This document shows positions 17,529-29,748 of a stretch of 64,000 bases of DNA, in pieces. Under the pieces are notes generated by a model. It saw only the letters and a program-made list of their open reading frames with translations, was not told the DNA's origin and did no database searches. The translations under genes were made by a program, and so were the position numbers. This DNA comes from Roseicella frigidaeris (GTDB taxonomy: Bacteria; Pseudomonadota; Alphaproteobacteria; Acetobacterales; Acetobacteraceae), in NCBI RefSeq assembly GCF_003258945.1, contig NZ_QLIX01000014.1, forward strand, positions 62,001-126,000. Direction: 5' to 3'. Position 1 is the stretch's first letter. The number at the start of each line of letters is the position of its first letter.

Positions 17529-17639
17529 GGCGGCAGGGTGCCGGGGCCGGCGCCCCGCGTCCAGCCCGGCGGGCACCCCATCCAGGGCTTCCGGCTGGCG
17601 GTTCACGAACCCGCCATCCCCTCCTAAAGCCGGAAACCG

Positions 17640-17733
17640 GGCCTTCTACCGCTTGCTAATTTGTCCGTGTTACTACGTACGCCGTCGTACGAAGCCAATC
17701 CCAGTGGCAGTGCCCAGGGGCGGGGAAGAACGC
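17640..17733 (+). promoter_or_regulatory. Probable promoter region of the formate dehydrogenase/sel operon
   Basis: The gap between the divergent DDAH and fdnG genes has a conspicuously AT-richer stretch (about 17645-17700). It includes TTGCTAATTTGTCC and an inverted repeat CGTAC-N6-GTACG at 17676-17691. No consensus -35/-10 pair at 17-base spacing was found, so the exact start site is open. Confidence 0.4.
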
Positions 17734-20700
17734 ATGAACGTTGAAGTATCTCGGCGCCGATTCCTGAAGGGCGCGGGAGCCGGGGTGGCCGGCACCTCGC
17801 TGGCCGCCATGGGCTTCGGCGAGGCCGAGGCGGCGGTCGCCGCCCATGTCCGGCCGATGAAGCTGGCCAACACCACCGAGACCCGCAACACCTGTCCCTA
17901 CTGCTCGGTCGCCTGCGGCGTCATCATCTACGCCAAGGGGGATGTCCGGAAAGGGGAACGGGCCGATATCGTCCATATCGAGGGCGATGCCGACCACCCG
18001 ACGAACCTTGGCACTCTCTGCCCGAAGGGCGCGGCGCTGAAGGATTTCGTGCACGCGCCGACGCGGTTGCAATACCCGATGGTACGACGACCCGGATCGG
18101 ACAAGTTCGAGCGCGTCTCCTGGGATGCGGCGCTCGATCGCATCGCGCGGCTGATGAAGGACGACCGCGACGCAAATTTCCTCGCCTCCAACCAGGAGGG
18201 CACGGCGGTGAACCGGTGGACCACCACCGGCATGCTGGCCGCCTCCGCCACCACCAACGAGACCGCCTGGTGCACCTTCAAGGTCGCCAAGGCTCTCGGG
18301 ATCGTCGGCTTCGACAACCAGGCGCGCGTCTGACACGGCCCCACGGTGTCCAGTTTGGGCCCGAGTTTTGGTCGTGGTGCGATGACGAATGCCTGGACCG
18401 ATATCAAGAACACCGACCTCGTCGTCGTCATGGGCGGCAACGCGGCGGAGGCGCATCCCTGTGGCTTCAAATGGGTCACCGAGGCGAAGGCGCATCGCGG
18501 CGCCAGGCTCATCGTGGTCGATCCCCGCTACACCCGCACCGCCTCGGTCGCGGATTTCTACGCGCCCATCCGCCAGGGGAGCGACATCGCCTTCCTGATG
18601 GGCGTGATCCGCTGGTGCATGGAGAACGACAAGGTCCAGTGGGAGTACACCAAGGCCTTCACCAACGCCGCCTACATCGTCAAGGAGGGCTTCGGCTACC
18701 AGGACGGGCTGTTCACCGGCTACGACCCGGAGAAGCGCGACTACGACCGCACGAGCTGGGACTATGAGATCGACGAGGACGGCTATGCCGTCACCGATCC
18801 GACGCTGCAGCACCCGCGCTGCGTCTGGAACCTGCTGAAGCAGCATGTCGATGTCTACACGCCCGAGATGGTGGAGCGGATCTGCGGCACGCCGAAGGAG
18901 AAATTCCTGAAGGTGGCGCAGATGATCGGCGAGTGCTCCTCGCCGACCAAGACCATGACCTCGATGTACGCGCTCGGCTGGACCCAGCACTCGCATGGGG
19001 CGCAGAACATCCGCGGCATGGCGATGCTGCAGCTCATCCTGGGCAATATCGGCGTGCGCGGCGGCGGCATGAATGCGCTGCGCGGGCATTCGAACATCCA
19101 GGGCCTGACCGATCTCGGCCTGATGTCGCATCTCCTCACCGGCTATCTCAACATGCCGACGGAGAAGGAGACGGATTTCGAGACCTACATGAAGTCGCGG
19201 CAGTTCAAGCCGCTGCGGCCGGGCCAGACCAGCTACTGGCAGAACTACCGGAAGTTCATGGTGAGCTTCCAGAAGGCGATGTGGGGCGACGCCGCCACCG
19301 CCGGGAACGACTGGGCCTATGACTACATCCCGAAGCTCGACGTCCCCTCCTACGATGTCCTGCGCATGTTCGAGCTGATGAATGACGGGCGGGTCAACGG
19401 CTATATCTGCCAGGGCTTCAACCCGGTGCTGGCCTTCCCCAACCGGGGCAAGATCGTCGCCGGCCTGTCGAAGCTGAAATTCCTCGTCACCATGGATCCG
19501 CTGGAGACGGAGACCGCCCGGTTCTGGGAGAACCATGGCGAGTTCAACGACGTCGACACGAAGAGCATCCAGACCGAGGTGATCCAGCTGCCCACCACCT
19601 GCTTCGCGGAGGAGGAGGGCTCGCTCACCAATTCCGGGCGCTGGCTGCAGTGGCACTGGGCGGCCGGCACGCCGCCCGGCGAGGCGCAGCACGACACCTG
19701 GATCATGGCGCAGATCTTCCTGCGCATGCGCGAGCTCTACCGCAAGGAGGGTGGCGCCTTCCCGGACCCGATCCTCAACCTGTCCTGGGAGTATCACGAC
19801 CCGACCGAGCCGGAGCCGGAGGAACTGGCGAAGGAGATCAACGGCCGCGCCCTGCGGGACCTGACCGACCCGAACGACCCCTCGAAGGTCCTCGTGCCGG
19901 CCGGCAAGCAGGTGGTGAATTTCTCGCAGCTCCGCGACGATGGCTCCACCATGAGCGGCTGCTGGATCTACTCCGGCTGCTTCAACGAGGCCGGCAACAA
20001 CATGGCCCGGCGGGACAACCACGACCCGGACGAGACCGGCGCCTATCTCGGCTGGACCTTCGCCTGGCCGCTGAACCGGCGCACCCTCTACAACCGCGCC
20101 TCCTGCGACACGCAGGGCCGGCCCTGGGACCCGTCGCGCAAGCTGCTGGAATGGGACGGCGCGAAATGGACCGGCTACGACGTGCCGGATATCGCGCCCA
20201 ACGCAAAGCCGGAGGAGGTCGGGCCCTTCATCATGAACCAGGAGGGCGTGTCGCGGCTCTTCGCCCGCGGCATGATGCGCGACGGGCCCTTCCCGGCGCA
20301 TATGGAGCCCTTCGAATCGCCGGTGCCGAACGTGTTCAACCCGAAGATGCGCGGCAACCCGGTGGCGCGCATCTTCCAGAACGACGTGGCGCAATTCGGC
20401 ACCTCGGAGGAGTTCCCCTATGCCGCGACCTCCTACCGGCTGACCGAGCACTTCCATTACTGGACCAAGCACAACCGGGTGAATGCGGCGCTGCAGCCGG
20501 AATTCTTCGTCGAGCTGTCGGAGGAGCTGGCGGCGGAGAAGGGCATCACGCCCGGCGGCTGGGTGCGGGTGTGGTCGAAGCGCGGCTCGGTGAAGGCCAA
20601 GGCGGTGGTCACCAAGCGCATCCGACCGCTGCACTGCGACGGGCGGGTGGTGCATGTCATCGGCATCCCGCTGCACTGGGGCTTCGTCGGCGCGGCGAAG

Positions 20701-20823
20701 AAGGGCTTCGGGCCGAATTCGCTCTCGCCCTTCGTCGGCGAGGCGAATATCGAGACGCCGGGCTACAAGGCGTTCCTCGTCAATATCGAGCCGAGCACGG
20801 CGCCGGCGGGGGTGGTGGCATGA
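17734..20823 (+). CDS. fdnG: Selenocysteine-containing formate dehydrogenase alpha subunit (membrane-bound, FdnG type)
   Basis: Reading through the in-frame TGA at 18331-18333 as selenocysteine (residue 200) gives 1029 residues, the normal FdnG length. The context [23 protein letters not shown] is the conserved Sec site of this family. The N-terminus has a Tat signal (SRRRFLK, 6-12) and a [4Fe-4S] site (C54, C57, C61, C96). The rest is the bis-molybdopterin-guanine-dinucleotide domain. The enzyme oxidises formate in the periplasm and passes electrons through the beta and gamma subunits to quinone. Start ATG 17734 follows GGGGAAG. It heads the operon and its stop overlaps the beta gene. Annotated without Sec, it would wrongly appear as two genes (17734-18333 and 18346-20823). 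Confidence 0.96.
18331..18363 (+). promoter_or_regulatory. Selenocysteine UGA codon and bacterial SECIS hairpin
   Basis: Counting U of UGA as 1, the RNA folds as GG (15-16), bulged U17, stem GUCCA/UGGGC, apical loop G23-U24-U25, then CC. The bulged U at 17 and the GU at 23-24 are at exactly the positions needed for SelB binding in the E. coli fdhF element. The stem sequence itself differs, so the structure rather than the sequence is conserved. Confidence 0.9.
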
Positions 20824-21803
20824 TCGACAGCCCGCGCACGGCGGTCAGCAACCCGCCGACGCAGTCGATGATCAGCAACCTGGGGCCGGGCGACCTGGTG
20901 CGCCGCTCGGCGACCGAGAGGCTGCCGCCGCCCGAGCGGCAGCTCACGCCGGTCGCCAAGCTGATCGACGTCTCGAAATGCATCGGCTGCAAGGCCTGCC
21001 AGTCGGCCTGCGTGGAGTGGAACGACACCACGCCGGCGATCGGGGAGAATGTAGGCGTCTACACCAACCCGCACGACCTCACCGAGAACATGTTCACCCT
21101 GATGCGCTTCACCGAATGGGTGAACCCGGAGACCGACAACCTCGAATGGCTCATCCGCAAGGATGGCTGCATGCACTGCGCCGATCCGGGCTGCCTCAAG
21201 GCCTGCCCGGCGCCCGGCGCCATCGTGCAGTATTCGAACGGCATCGTCGATTTCATCCACGAGAACTGCATCGGCTGCGGCTACTGCATCAAGGGATGCC
21301 CCTTCAACATCCCCCGCATCTCCAAGACCGACCGCCGCGCCTACAAATGCACCCTCTGCTCGGACCGCGTCGCGGTGGGCCAGGGCCCGGCCTGCGCCAA
21401 GGCCTGCCCGACCCAGGCGATCGTCTTCGGCACCAAGGAGGACATGAAGAAGCACGCCGCCGGCCGCATCGAGGACCTGAAGTCGCGCGGCTACGACAAG
21501 GCCGGGCTGTATGACCCGCCCGGCGTCGGCGGCACGCATGTGATGTACGTGCTGCACCACAACGACAAGCCCGGCATCTATGCCGACCTGCCGGAGAATC
21601 CGCGCATCTCGCCGCTGGTGCAGAGCTGGAAGGGCGTGACCAAGTATATCGGCCTCGCCGCCATGGGGTTGATGGCGGTGGGCAGCGTCGTCCACGGCGT
21701 GTTCGCCCGGCCCAACCGCGTCTCCGAGGAGGAGGAGCGGCACGCCGAGGACCTGGTCGAGGGGCGGCCGGTGCCGCCGCCGCCACCGGGGCAGCCTCGA
21801 TGA
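20820..21803 (+). CDS. fdxH: Formate dehydrogenase beta subunit, four [4Fe-4S] ferredoxin-like
   Basis: A 327-residue iron-sulfur subunit overlapping fdnG by four bases. Four cysteine clusters are visible: [11 protein letters not shown] (about 54-64), [24 protein letters not shown] and CTLCSDRV...CAKAC. Near the C-terminus one membrane helix ([20 protein letters not shown]) anchors it. It wires electrons from the Mo/Se site of the alpha subunit to the haem b subunit. The N-terminal 45 residues are longer than in E. coli FdnH. The tail is rich in proline and glutamate. Confidence 0.95.
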   Translation: MIDSPRTAVSNPPTQSMISNLGPGDLVRRSATERLPPPERQLTPVAKLIDVSKCIGCKACQSACVEWNDTTPAIGENVGVYTNPHDLTENMFTLMRFTEWVNPETDNLEWLIRKDGCMHCADPGCLKACPAPGAIVQYSNGIVDFIHENCIGCGYCIKGCPFNIPRISKTDRRAYKCTLCSDRVAVGQGPACAKACPTQAIVFGTKEDMKKHAAGRIEDLKSRGYDKAGLYDPPGVGGTHVMYVLHHNDKPGIYADLPENPRISPLVQSWKGVTKYIGLAAMGLMAVGSVVHGVFARPNRVSEEEERHAEDLVEGRPVPPPPPGQPR

Positions 21804-22489
21804 GCGACCATGTCGAGGAGATCCAGCCCGGCGACGCGATCGTCCCGGGCAAGCCGGTCACGGTGAACCGCTACGGGCCGCTCGCGCGCCTCAATCACTG
21901 GGTCACGGCCACCAGCCTGATTCTGCTGGCGATCTCGGGCCTGGCCCTGTTCTGGCCGGGCCTGTTCTTCCTCACCGGCCTGTTCGGCGGCGGCCAGAAC
22001 ACGCGCGCCTTCCATCCCTGGATCGGCGTGCTGCTGTTCGTCAGCTTCTTCGTCTTCTTCTTCCAGCTCTGGCGCGCCAACCTGCCCTCCAGGGTCGACA
22101 TCGTCTGGCTGTCGCGCATCCGCGACGTCCTTGGTGGGCATGAGGAGAGGCTGCCCGAGCTCGGCAAATACAACGCTGGCCAGAAATTCATCTTCTGGGC
22201 GATGACCGGGCTGATCCTGCTGCTGATCGTCAGCGGCATCGGCATCTGGGACCAGTATTTCGCCGGCTATTTCTCGATCACGGCCCGTCGCATCGCCGTG
22301 CTCGTCCATTCCATCGCCGCCGTGCTGATCATCTGCGTCTTCATCCTGCACGTCTACGCCGCCATCTGGACGCGCGGCACGCTGCGGGCGATGACGCGCG
22401 GCACGGTCACCGGCGGCTGGGCCTGGCGGCACCACCGCAAATGGCTGCGCGAGCTGGCGGGCCAGCGGAAGACCAGGCCCGCGAAATAA
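21800..22489 (+). CDS. Formate dehydrogenase gamma subunit, cytochrome b556 type
   Basis: A 229-residue membrane protein, overlapping the beta gene by four bases. Four helices carry the histidines expected for two b haems: [27 protein letters not shown], the [20 protein letters not shown] helix, [24 protein letters not shown] and the [26 protein letters not shown] helix. This matches FdnI/FdoI, which passes electrons from the iron-sulfur subunit to menaquinone or ubiquinone. It completes the structural FDH genes. Confidence 0.95.
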   Translation: MSDHVEEIQPGDAIVPGKPVTVNRYGPLARLNHWVTATSLILLAISGLALFWPGLFFLTGLFGGGQNTRAFHPWIGVLLFVSFFVFFFQLWRANLPSRVDIVWLSRIRDVLGGHEERLPELGKYNAGQKFIFWAMTGLILLLIVSGIGIWDQYFAGYFSITARRIAVLVHSIAAVLIICVFILHVYAAIWTRGTLRAMTRGTVTGGWAWRHHRKWLRELAGQRKTRPAK

Positions 22490-22530
22490 CGCAACATCCT
22501 GCCGTGGCCGGTCCGGCCCGCCGAGGTGCC

Positions 22531-23448
22531 ATGTCCGCATTCCAAGGCCCGCAGCCCGATCCCGCCGCGATCGGGCGCCTGGCGAAAGCCCCCTTCGCGC
22601 TGCTGCCCGACCCGGCCGCCCTATTCCGGCGGCGCGCCGAGCGCTTCGAGGTGCTGGCGGCGGGGTCCGACCTGGCCCCCTATCTCCGCTTCCTCGCCGG
22701 GCTCTGCGCCCGCCAGCACGCCATTGCCGCCGCCCTGCCGCCGGCCCCGCCGCTCCCCGAGGCCCGGCTCGAGCGTGCCCGGGCCGCCGCCATGCCGCTG
22801 CTCGACCGCCAGGCCATGGCCGATGCGCCGGGTCTGCCGGCGCTGGTCGCGCAGGTGCTGGAGGCGATGGGCGATCTCGCCATGCCGCCGCCGGCGGCCG
22901 AGGCCCTGGCGGCGCTGCGCCTGGCCGAGCCGGCCGAACGGGCGGCGATGTGCCGCAACGTCCTCGCCGATTCCATACCCACCGATGCCCTGCCGGAGCA
23001 TCTCTTCCTCTCCGCGGCGCTGCAGATCGAGGCCGCCCGCCAGGCGGCGGCGCTCGACCCGGCGCGGCTGGTGCCGGTCGGGACGGGGCTCTGCCCGGTC
23101 TGCGGCGGCCCGCCCCTCGCCTCCTGCGTCACCGGCCGGCCGGGCGCCGAGGGCGCGCGCTATGCCGCCTGCGGCTTCTGCGGCACGGACTGGAACGAGG
23201 TGCGCATCAAATGCCTCGCCTGCGGCTCGACCAAGGGCATCGGCTACCGGGCGCCGGAGGACGAGGCGGCGACCATCAAGGCCGAGACCTGCGATGCCTG
23301 CCGGTCCTGGGTGAAGATCCTCTACCAGGACAGGAACCCGGCGCTCGACCCGCTGGCGGATGATGTCGGCAGCCTTGGCCTCGACCTGCTGATGCAGGGC
23401 ACCGAGTATCGCCGCGCCGGCTTCGATCCCTTCCTCATCGGCTATTAG
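22531..23448 (+). CDS. fdhE: Formate dehydrogenase accessory protein FdhE
   Basis: A 305-residue cytoplasmic protein from ATG 22531. The C-terminal half contains the four CxxC metal-binding pairs of FdhE: CPVCGG, CGFCGT, CLACGS and CDACRS, followed by [15 protein letters not shown]. FdhE binds iron and is needed to mature Tat-exported respiratory formate dehydrogenases before export. It lies 41 bases after the cytochrome gene and four bases before selA, inside the same operon. Confidence 0.93.
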   Translation: MSAFQGPQPDPAAIGRLAKAPFALLPDPAALFRRRAERFEVLAAGSDLAPYLRFLAGLCARQHAIAAALPPAPPLPEARLERARAAAMPLLDRQAMADAPGLPALVAQVLEAMGDLAMPPPAAEALAALRLAEPAERAAMCRNVLADSIPTDALPEHLFLSAALQIEAARQAAALDPARLVPVGTGLCPVCGGPPLASCVTGRPGAEGARYAACGFCGTDWNEVRIKCLACGSTKGIGYRAPEDEAATIKAETCDACRSWVKILYQDRNPALDPLADDVGSLGLDLLMQGTEYRRAGFDPFLIGY

Positions 23449-23452
23449 GGCC

Positions 23453-24850
23453 ATGGTGGAGAAGGCGGCGCTGCGCGCCCTGCCCTCGGTGGACCGCGTC
23501 CTCGGCAGCCCGGCGGCGGCGCCGTTGATCGCGGCGCATGGCCGCGCCGAGGCGACCGCCGCCATCCGCGCCGCGCTGGCCGGGCTGCGCGCCGCGGGCG
23601 GCGCCGAGGCCGCGACCGCCGAGGCCGCGATCCTGGCCGGCGCCGAGGACTGGCTGGCGGCGCGGCAGGCCTCGGGGCTGCGGCCGGTCTTCAACCTCAC
23701 CGGCACGGTGCTGCACACCAATCTCGGCCGCGCCCTGCTGGCCGAGGCGGCGATCGAGGCGGCCACCACCGCCATGCGCGAGGCGATGGCGCTGGAATTC
23801 GACCTCGGCACCGGCCGCCGCGGCGAGCGGGACGAGCATCTGCGCGCGCTCCTCTGCGAGCTGACCGGCGCCGAGGATGCGACGGCGGTCAACAACAACG
23901 CCGCCGCCGTGCTGCTTGCCCTCAACACCCTCGGCGCCGGCCGCGAGGCCGTGGTCTCGCGCGGCGAGCTGATCGAGATCGGCGGCGCCTTCCGCATGCC
24001 GGACATCATGGCGCGCGCCGGCGTCCGGCTGGTCGAGGTCGGCACCACCAACCGCACCCATGCGCGCGACTACGAGGCGGCGCTGGGGCCGGAGACCGGG
24101 CTGATCCTCAAGGTCCACACCTCCAATTACCGGATCGAGGGCTTCACCGCGGCGGTCGGCGGCACCGCCCTCGCCGCCCTCGCCAAACGCGCCGGGGTGC
24201 CGCTGCTGAACGATCTCGGCTCCGGCACGCTGATCGACCTCGCGCGCTACGGGTTGCAGCGCGAGCCGACGGTGCGCGAGGCGGTGGCGGAGGGCGCCGA
24301 TCTCGTCACCTTCTCCGGCGACAAGCTGCTCGGCGGGCCGCAGGCCGGCTTCCTCGTGGGCCGCCGCGACCTGATCGCCGCCATCAACCGCAACCCGATG
24401 AAGCGGGCGCTGCGGCTCGACAAGATCCGCATCGCCGCGCTGGTGGCAACCCTCGGCCTCTACCGCGACCCGGACCGGCTGGCGGCGCGGCTGCCCAGCC
24501 TGCGCCTGCTGACGCGCCCGGCGGCGGAGATCGGCGCCATGGCCGGCCGTCTCGCCCCCGGCCTCGCCGCGCGTCTGCCGCCCGGCTTCGCCGTCGCGCC
24601 CTGCGACTGCCGCAGCCAGATCGGCTCCGGCGCCCTGCCGCTCGAGACCCTGCCGAGTGCCGGGCTGCGGGTGACGGCGCCGCGCGGGCGCGATCTGGAG
24701 GCGCTGGTCGCCGCGCTGCGCGCCCTGCCGCGGCCGGTGATCGGCCGGCTGCAGGATGGGGCGCTGCTGCTCGACCTGCGCTGCCTCGAGGACGAGGCCG
24801 GCTTTGCCGCCAATCTCGCAAGCCTCGCGGTGCCGCATGGGCTGGCTTGA
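23453..24850 (+). CDS. selA: L-seryl-tRNA(Sec) selenium transferase
   Basis: A 465-residue PLP enzyme that converts Ser-tRNA(Sec) to Sec-tRNA(Sec) using selenophosphate. Visible motifs are [32 protein letters not shown], the [12 protein letters not shown] loop and the PLP lysine in [13 protein letters not shown] (K291). Length equals that of E. coli SelA. It starts four bases after fdhE and supplies the charged tRNA for the UGA codon of fdnG in the same operon. Confidence 0.97.
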   Translation: MVEKAALRALPSVDRVLGSPAAAPLIAAHGRAEATAAIRAALAGLRAAGGAEAATAEAAILAGAEDWLAARQASGLRPVFNLTGTVLHTNLGRALLAEAAIEAATTAMREAMALEFDLGTGRRGERDEHLRALLCELTGAEDATAVNNNAAAVLLALNTLGAGREAVVSRGELIEIGGAFRMPDIMARAGVRLVEVGTTNRTHARDYEAALGPETGLILKVHTSNYRIEGFTAAVGGTALAALAKRAGVPLLNDLGSGTLIDLARYGLQREPTVREAVAEGADLVTFSGDKLLGGPQAGFLVGRRDLIAAINRNPMKRALRLDKIRIAALVATLGLYRDPDRLAARLPSLRLLTRPAAEIGAMAGRLAPGLAARLPPGFAVAPCDCRSQIGSGALPLETLPSAGLRVTAPRGRDLEALVAALRALPRPVIGRLQDGALLLDLRCLEDEAGFAANLASLAVPHGLA

Positions 24851-25639
24851 GCGGCTGCGCCGCGTCGCGGCGCCGCGCCGGCCGGCCGAGGACCCGATGG
24901 CGGCGGCGCTCGCCGCCTTCCGCCGCGGCGACCATGCGCAGGCCCTCGCCTTGTGGGAGGCGCCGGCGCGGGCCGGCGATCCGCGCGCCCAGTGCAATAT
25001 CGGCGCCTGCTTCGCCGAGGGGCTCGGCGTGCCGGCGGATGCCGCCCTGGCGCTGCGCTGGCTGACGCCGCCGGCCGAGGCCGGCTACGCGCCGGCGCAG
25101 CGCAACCTCGCCGGGCTGCTGCTGCGCGGCGGGCCGGGGATCGAGACGGATTTCGCCCGCGCCGCCGCGCTCTACCGCCTGGCCGCGGAGGCCGGGGACG
25201 GGCTGGCGCAGGACATGCTGAGCTGGATGCTGCTGGAGGGCGAGGTGATGCCGCCCGATCCCATCGAGGCGCGGCGCTGGGCCGAGGCCGCGGCGGCCCA
25301 GGGCGTCGCCGCCGCCATGACCCGGCTCGGCATGCTGCACCATCATGCCATGGGCGTGCCGCGCGACCCGGCGGCGGCGGTGCGCTGGTGGTGCCAGGCC
25401 GCCGCGCGCGGCGATGCCGATGGCCAGGCCATGCTCGGCGCCGCTCTGCATCTCGGCGCCGGCATCGCGGCGGATCCGGTGGCGGCGCTCGCCTGGCTGC
25501 TGCGGGCCGAGGCGGGCGGCAGCCAGCTCGCCCGGCCCTTCCTCGGCCCCGCCCGCGCGGCGCTCGACGCGGCGGGGCAGGCGGAGGCCGCGGCGTGCGC
25601 GGCGGCGCCGCTGCCCGAGGCAGCGTCGGAGCCGGCGGC

Positions 25640-25643
<4 letters not shown>
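24837..25643 (+). CDS. Sel1-repeat (TPR-like) protein between selA and selB
   Basis: A 268-residue protein from ATG 24837, overlapping the selA end by 14 bases; its own stop overlaps the selB start. It contains about five Sel1-like repeats with the signatures [72 protein letters not shown] and [19 protein letters not shown]. These helical repeats mediate protein contacts. The name Sel1 is unrelated to selenium, but the tight overlaps on both sides imply a role tied to the Sec machinery. No catalytic residues are seen. Confidence 0.88.
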
Positions 25644-27705
<2,062 letters not shown>

Positions 27706-27709
<4 letters not shown>

Positions 27710-28083
27710 GCGCGGCCTGCGAGACCGATTTCGACGATTGGATCACCGCGGGTTTCGCCGCGACCGGTCCCTTCACCCTGCTGATCGTGCTGCTGCGCAT
27801 CACCGAGCACACGGTCGAGCCCCTGCGCGCGGCGCATCTGCATGTGATGGGCGACGAGACCCGCTGGCCAGAGATGGCGGCGCTGCTCGACAAGGCCGGG
27901 GTTGCCTGGTCCGGCGCCGTCTTCTACCGCGCCGGGCGGGAAGGGCTGGTGGAGGATGCGCTCGCCCGGCAGCGCCTGGCGGCCCTGACGCGCCGGCTGC
28001 ACGAGGACCGTTCCCTGGTGGGCGAGGGCGAGTTCTTCAACCGCGACGGCTTGCGGCTGCGGATCGAGGCACGAGACGGCTAG
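27706..28083 (+). CDS. Hypothetical protein linked to selB/selC (125 aa)
   Basis: ATG 27706 overlaps the TGA of the selB read-through frame (ATGA) and begins 14 bases after the end of selC. The ribosome site is weak, so coupling to selB translation is plausible. The protein is soluble, mixed charged, with a hydrophobic segment (GPFTLLIVLLRITEHTVEP) and no cysteine other than C5. No family was recognised. Its stop forms part of the strong terminator that follows, making it the last gene of the fdn-sel operon. A role in selenoprotein synthesis is suggested only by position. Confidence 0.7.
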
Positions 28084-28134
28084 GGCGCTTGCCCTGAACA
28101 CCGGTTCAGGGGAAGCGCCCTAGGCTTTTGTTTT
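28081..28134 (+). terminator. Strong rho-independent terminator closing the fdn-sel operon
   Basis: Stem TAGGGCGCTT (28081-28090) pairs with AAGCGCCCTA (28113-28122), enclosing a second perfect stem CCTGAAC/GTTCAGG. It is followed by CTTTTGTTTT. The stem begins at the TAG stop codon of the preceding gene. Confidence 0.9.
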
Positions 28135-28245
28135 CAGAGCAGATCCGCTCACACAGGTTCGCGGACCATGGTCTGGCTTGTTGTCTGGCCGCGTGATCCA
28201 CGCTTTTCGGTGAGTCCACCTCAGGCGATCACGCTCCAACGACGC

Positions 28246-28575
28246 TCAGCAGCGTTGCGGGGCGCTGGCCGGCGTCGCCAGCGGGTCGAGGCCGCGCGCG
28301 GTCGGCGGCTGCCAGGTCCGCGAGGTGGAGACGGCGCCCTGGGGGTTGGTGCCGATCTGCGAGCCGCCGGTGCCGCCGCTCCAGCCCGTCGAGCCGGCAT
28401 TGCCCGGGGCGGTGCCGTCGCGGCTCTCGCGCGCCGGCGGCGTCGCCGCCTCCGCCTGGGCGCCGGGCGGGCAGCCATCGGCGCGGGCGCCGGAGGGCGT
28501 CGGCTGCTGCGCCAGTCCGGGCGCGGCCCCGGGCAGGCCGATCATCAGGGCGAGGAGGAGGGGTCTGGCCAGCAT
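28246..28575 (-). CDS. Small secreted hypothetical protein (109 aa)
   Basis: ATG 28575 has an AGAGGA ribosome site. A cleavable signal peptide (LARPLLLALMIGLPGAAPGLAQ) precedes a low-complexity Gly/Ser/Thr/Pro-rich chain with GSTGWSGGTGGSQIGTN and a TWQPPTARGLDP segment. There are only two cysteines in the mature part (C34, and C109 at the end). It is the gene following selD on the minus strand. No known domain; it looks like a small periplasmic protein, and a link with selenium or formate use is not shown. Confidence 0.65.
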   Translation of the reverse strand: MLARPLLLALMIGLPGAAPGLAQQPTPSGARADGCPPGAQAEAATPPARESRDGTAPGNAGSTGWSGGTGGSQIGTNPQGAVSTSRTWQPPTARGLDPLATPASAPQRC

Positions 28576-28653
28576 GGAAGCGTCCTCTGCGGCATCGCGG
28601 TCGCGGTCCCAACGCCGCGGCGCCGCCTCCGTCGCCCCGTCATTGCCGGAGCC

Positions 28654-29700
28654 TCATGCCACCCGGATGCGCGCCGGCCCTGCCGCGACGCTGCCGATGC
28701 GCCGCGCCGCGGGATAGCCGGCGGCGGCGATGCGCGCCAGCAGCCCCTCCGCCGCCTCCGCGGCGCAGGCGACGAGCAGGCCGCCCGAGGTCTGCGGATC
28801 GGTGAGCAGGGCCCGCTGCCAGTCCTCGCAGCCCGCCGGCAGGTCGACCGCCTCGCCATAGCTCGCCCAATTGCGCTGCGAGGCGCCGGTCACGAAGCCG
28901 GCCTGGGCCAGCGACGCGGCCCGCGGCAGCAGCGGCACCGCCGCGCCCTCGATGACGAGCGTCGCCCCGGCGCCGCGCGCCATCTCCAGCGCATGGCCGA
29001 GCAGGCCGAAGCCGGTCACGTCGGTCATGCCATGCACCGCCTCCGCCCCCGCCAGCTCGGTGCCGATGCGGTTCAGCAGGGTGGTGGAGCGGAGCAGGTC
29101 GGCATAGTCGTCCGCCGCCAGCGCCCCCCGCTTGATGGCGGCGGAATAGATGCCGACGCCGATCCCCTTGGTCAGGAGCAGCGCATCGCCCGGCCGCGCC
29201 CCGGTGTTGCGGCGGATCTGCGCCGGATGGACGAGCCCGATCACCGCCAGCCCGTAGATCGGCTCGGGCGAATCGATGGAATGCCCGCCGGCGACCGGGA
29301 TGCCCGCCTCGGCGCAGATCGCCGCGCCGCCCGCCAGGATACGGCGGATCACCGCCGGCTCCAGCTTGCCGATCGGCATGCCGAGGATCGCCAGCGCCAT
29401 GATCGGCGTGCCGCCCATGGCGTAGATGTCGGAGATGGCGTTGGTGGCGGCGATGCGGCCGAAATCCTCCGGGTCATCGACCATCGGCATGAAGAAATCC
29501 GTGGTGGCGATCACCGCGAGATCCTCCCGCACCTGCCAGACCGCGGCATCGTCGGCGGTCTCGGCCCCGACCAGGAGCTGGCTGAAGCCCCGCATCGCCG
29601 GCTGGTCGGCCAGCAGGCTCTGCAGCACCGCGGGCGCCAGCTTGCAGCCGCAGCCGCCGCCATGGGCAAGCTCGGTCAGGCGGGGGGGCTGGCTCGACAT
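28654..29700 (-). CDS. selD: Selenide, water dikinase
   Basis: A 348-residue enzyme making selenophosphate from selenide and ATP for SelA. The N-terminal loop GGGCGCK has catalytic C17 and K20 at exactly the E. coli numbering; the catalytic residue is cysteine here, not selenocysteine. Other family motifs are [42 protein letters not shown] and [19 protein letters not shown]. It is on the strand opposite the selAB operon but only about 570 bases beyond its terminator, so all Sec genes are clustered. Confidence 0.97.
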   Translation of the reverse strand: MSSQPPRLTELAHGGGCGCKLAPAVLQSLLADQPAMRGFSQLLVGAETADDAAVWQVREDLAVIATTDFFMPMVDDPEDFGRIAATNAISDIYAMGGTPIMALAILGMPIGKLEPAVIRRILAGGAAICAEAGIPVAGGHSIDSPEPIYGLAVIGLVHPAQIRRNTGARPGDALLLTKGIGVGIYSAAIKRGALAADDYADLLRSTTLLNRIGTELAGAEAVHGMTDVTGFGLLGHALEMARGAGATLVIEGAAVPLLPRAASLAQAGFVTGASQRNWASYGEAVDLPAGCEDWQRALLTDPQTSGGLLVACAAEAAEGLLARIAAAGYPAARRIGSVAAGPARIRVA

Positions 29701-29748
29701 GGCGCGCTCCGGTCCAGGGGGTTCGTCTGCATCTGGGCTCTCGGGGCC

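Noticed and set aside
18331-18333. Reading the TGA as a frameshift or nonsense mutation (fdnG pseudogene)
   Set aside because: The codon is in the exact Sec context, has a correctly spaced SECIS hairpin, and the full Sec machinery is in the same operon.
17656-20676. 1006-codon minus-strand frame opposite fdnG
   Set aside because: Shadow of the selenoprotein gene.
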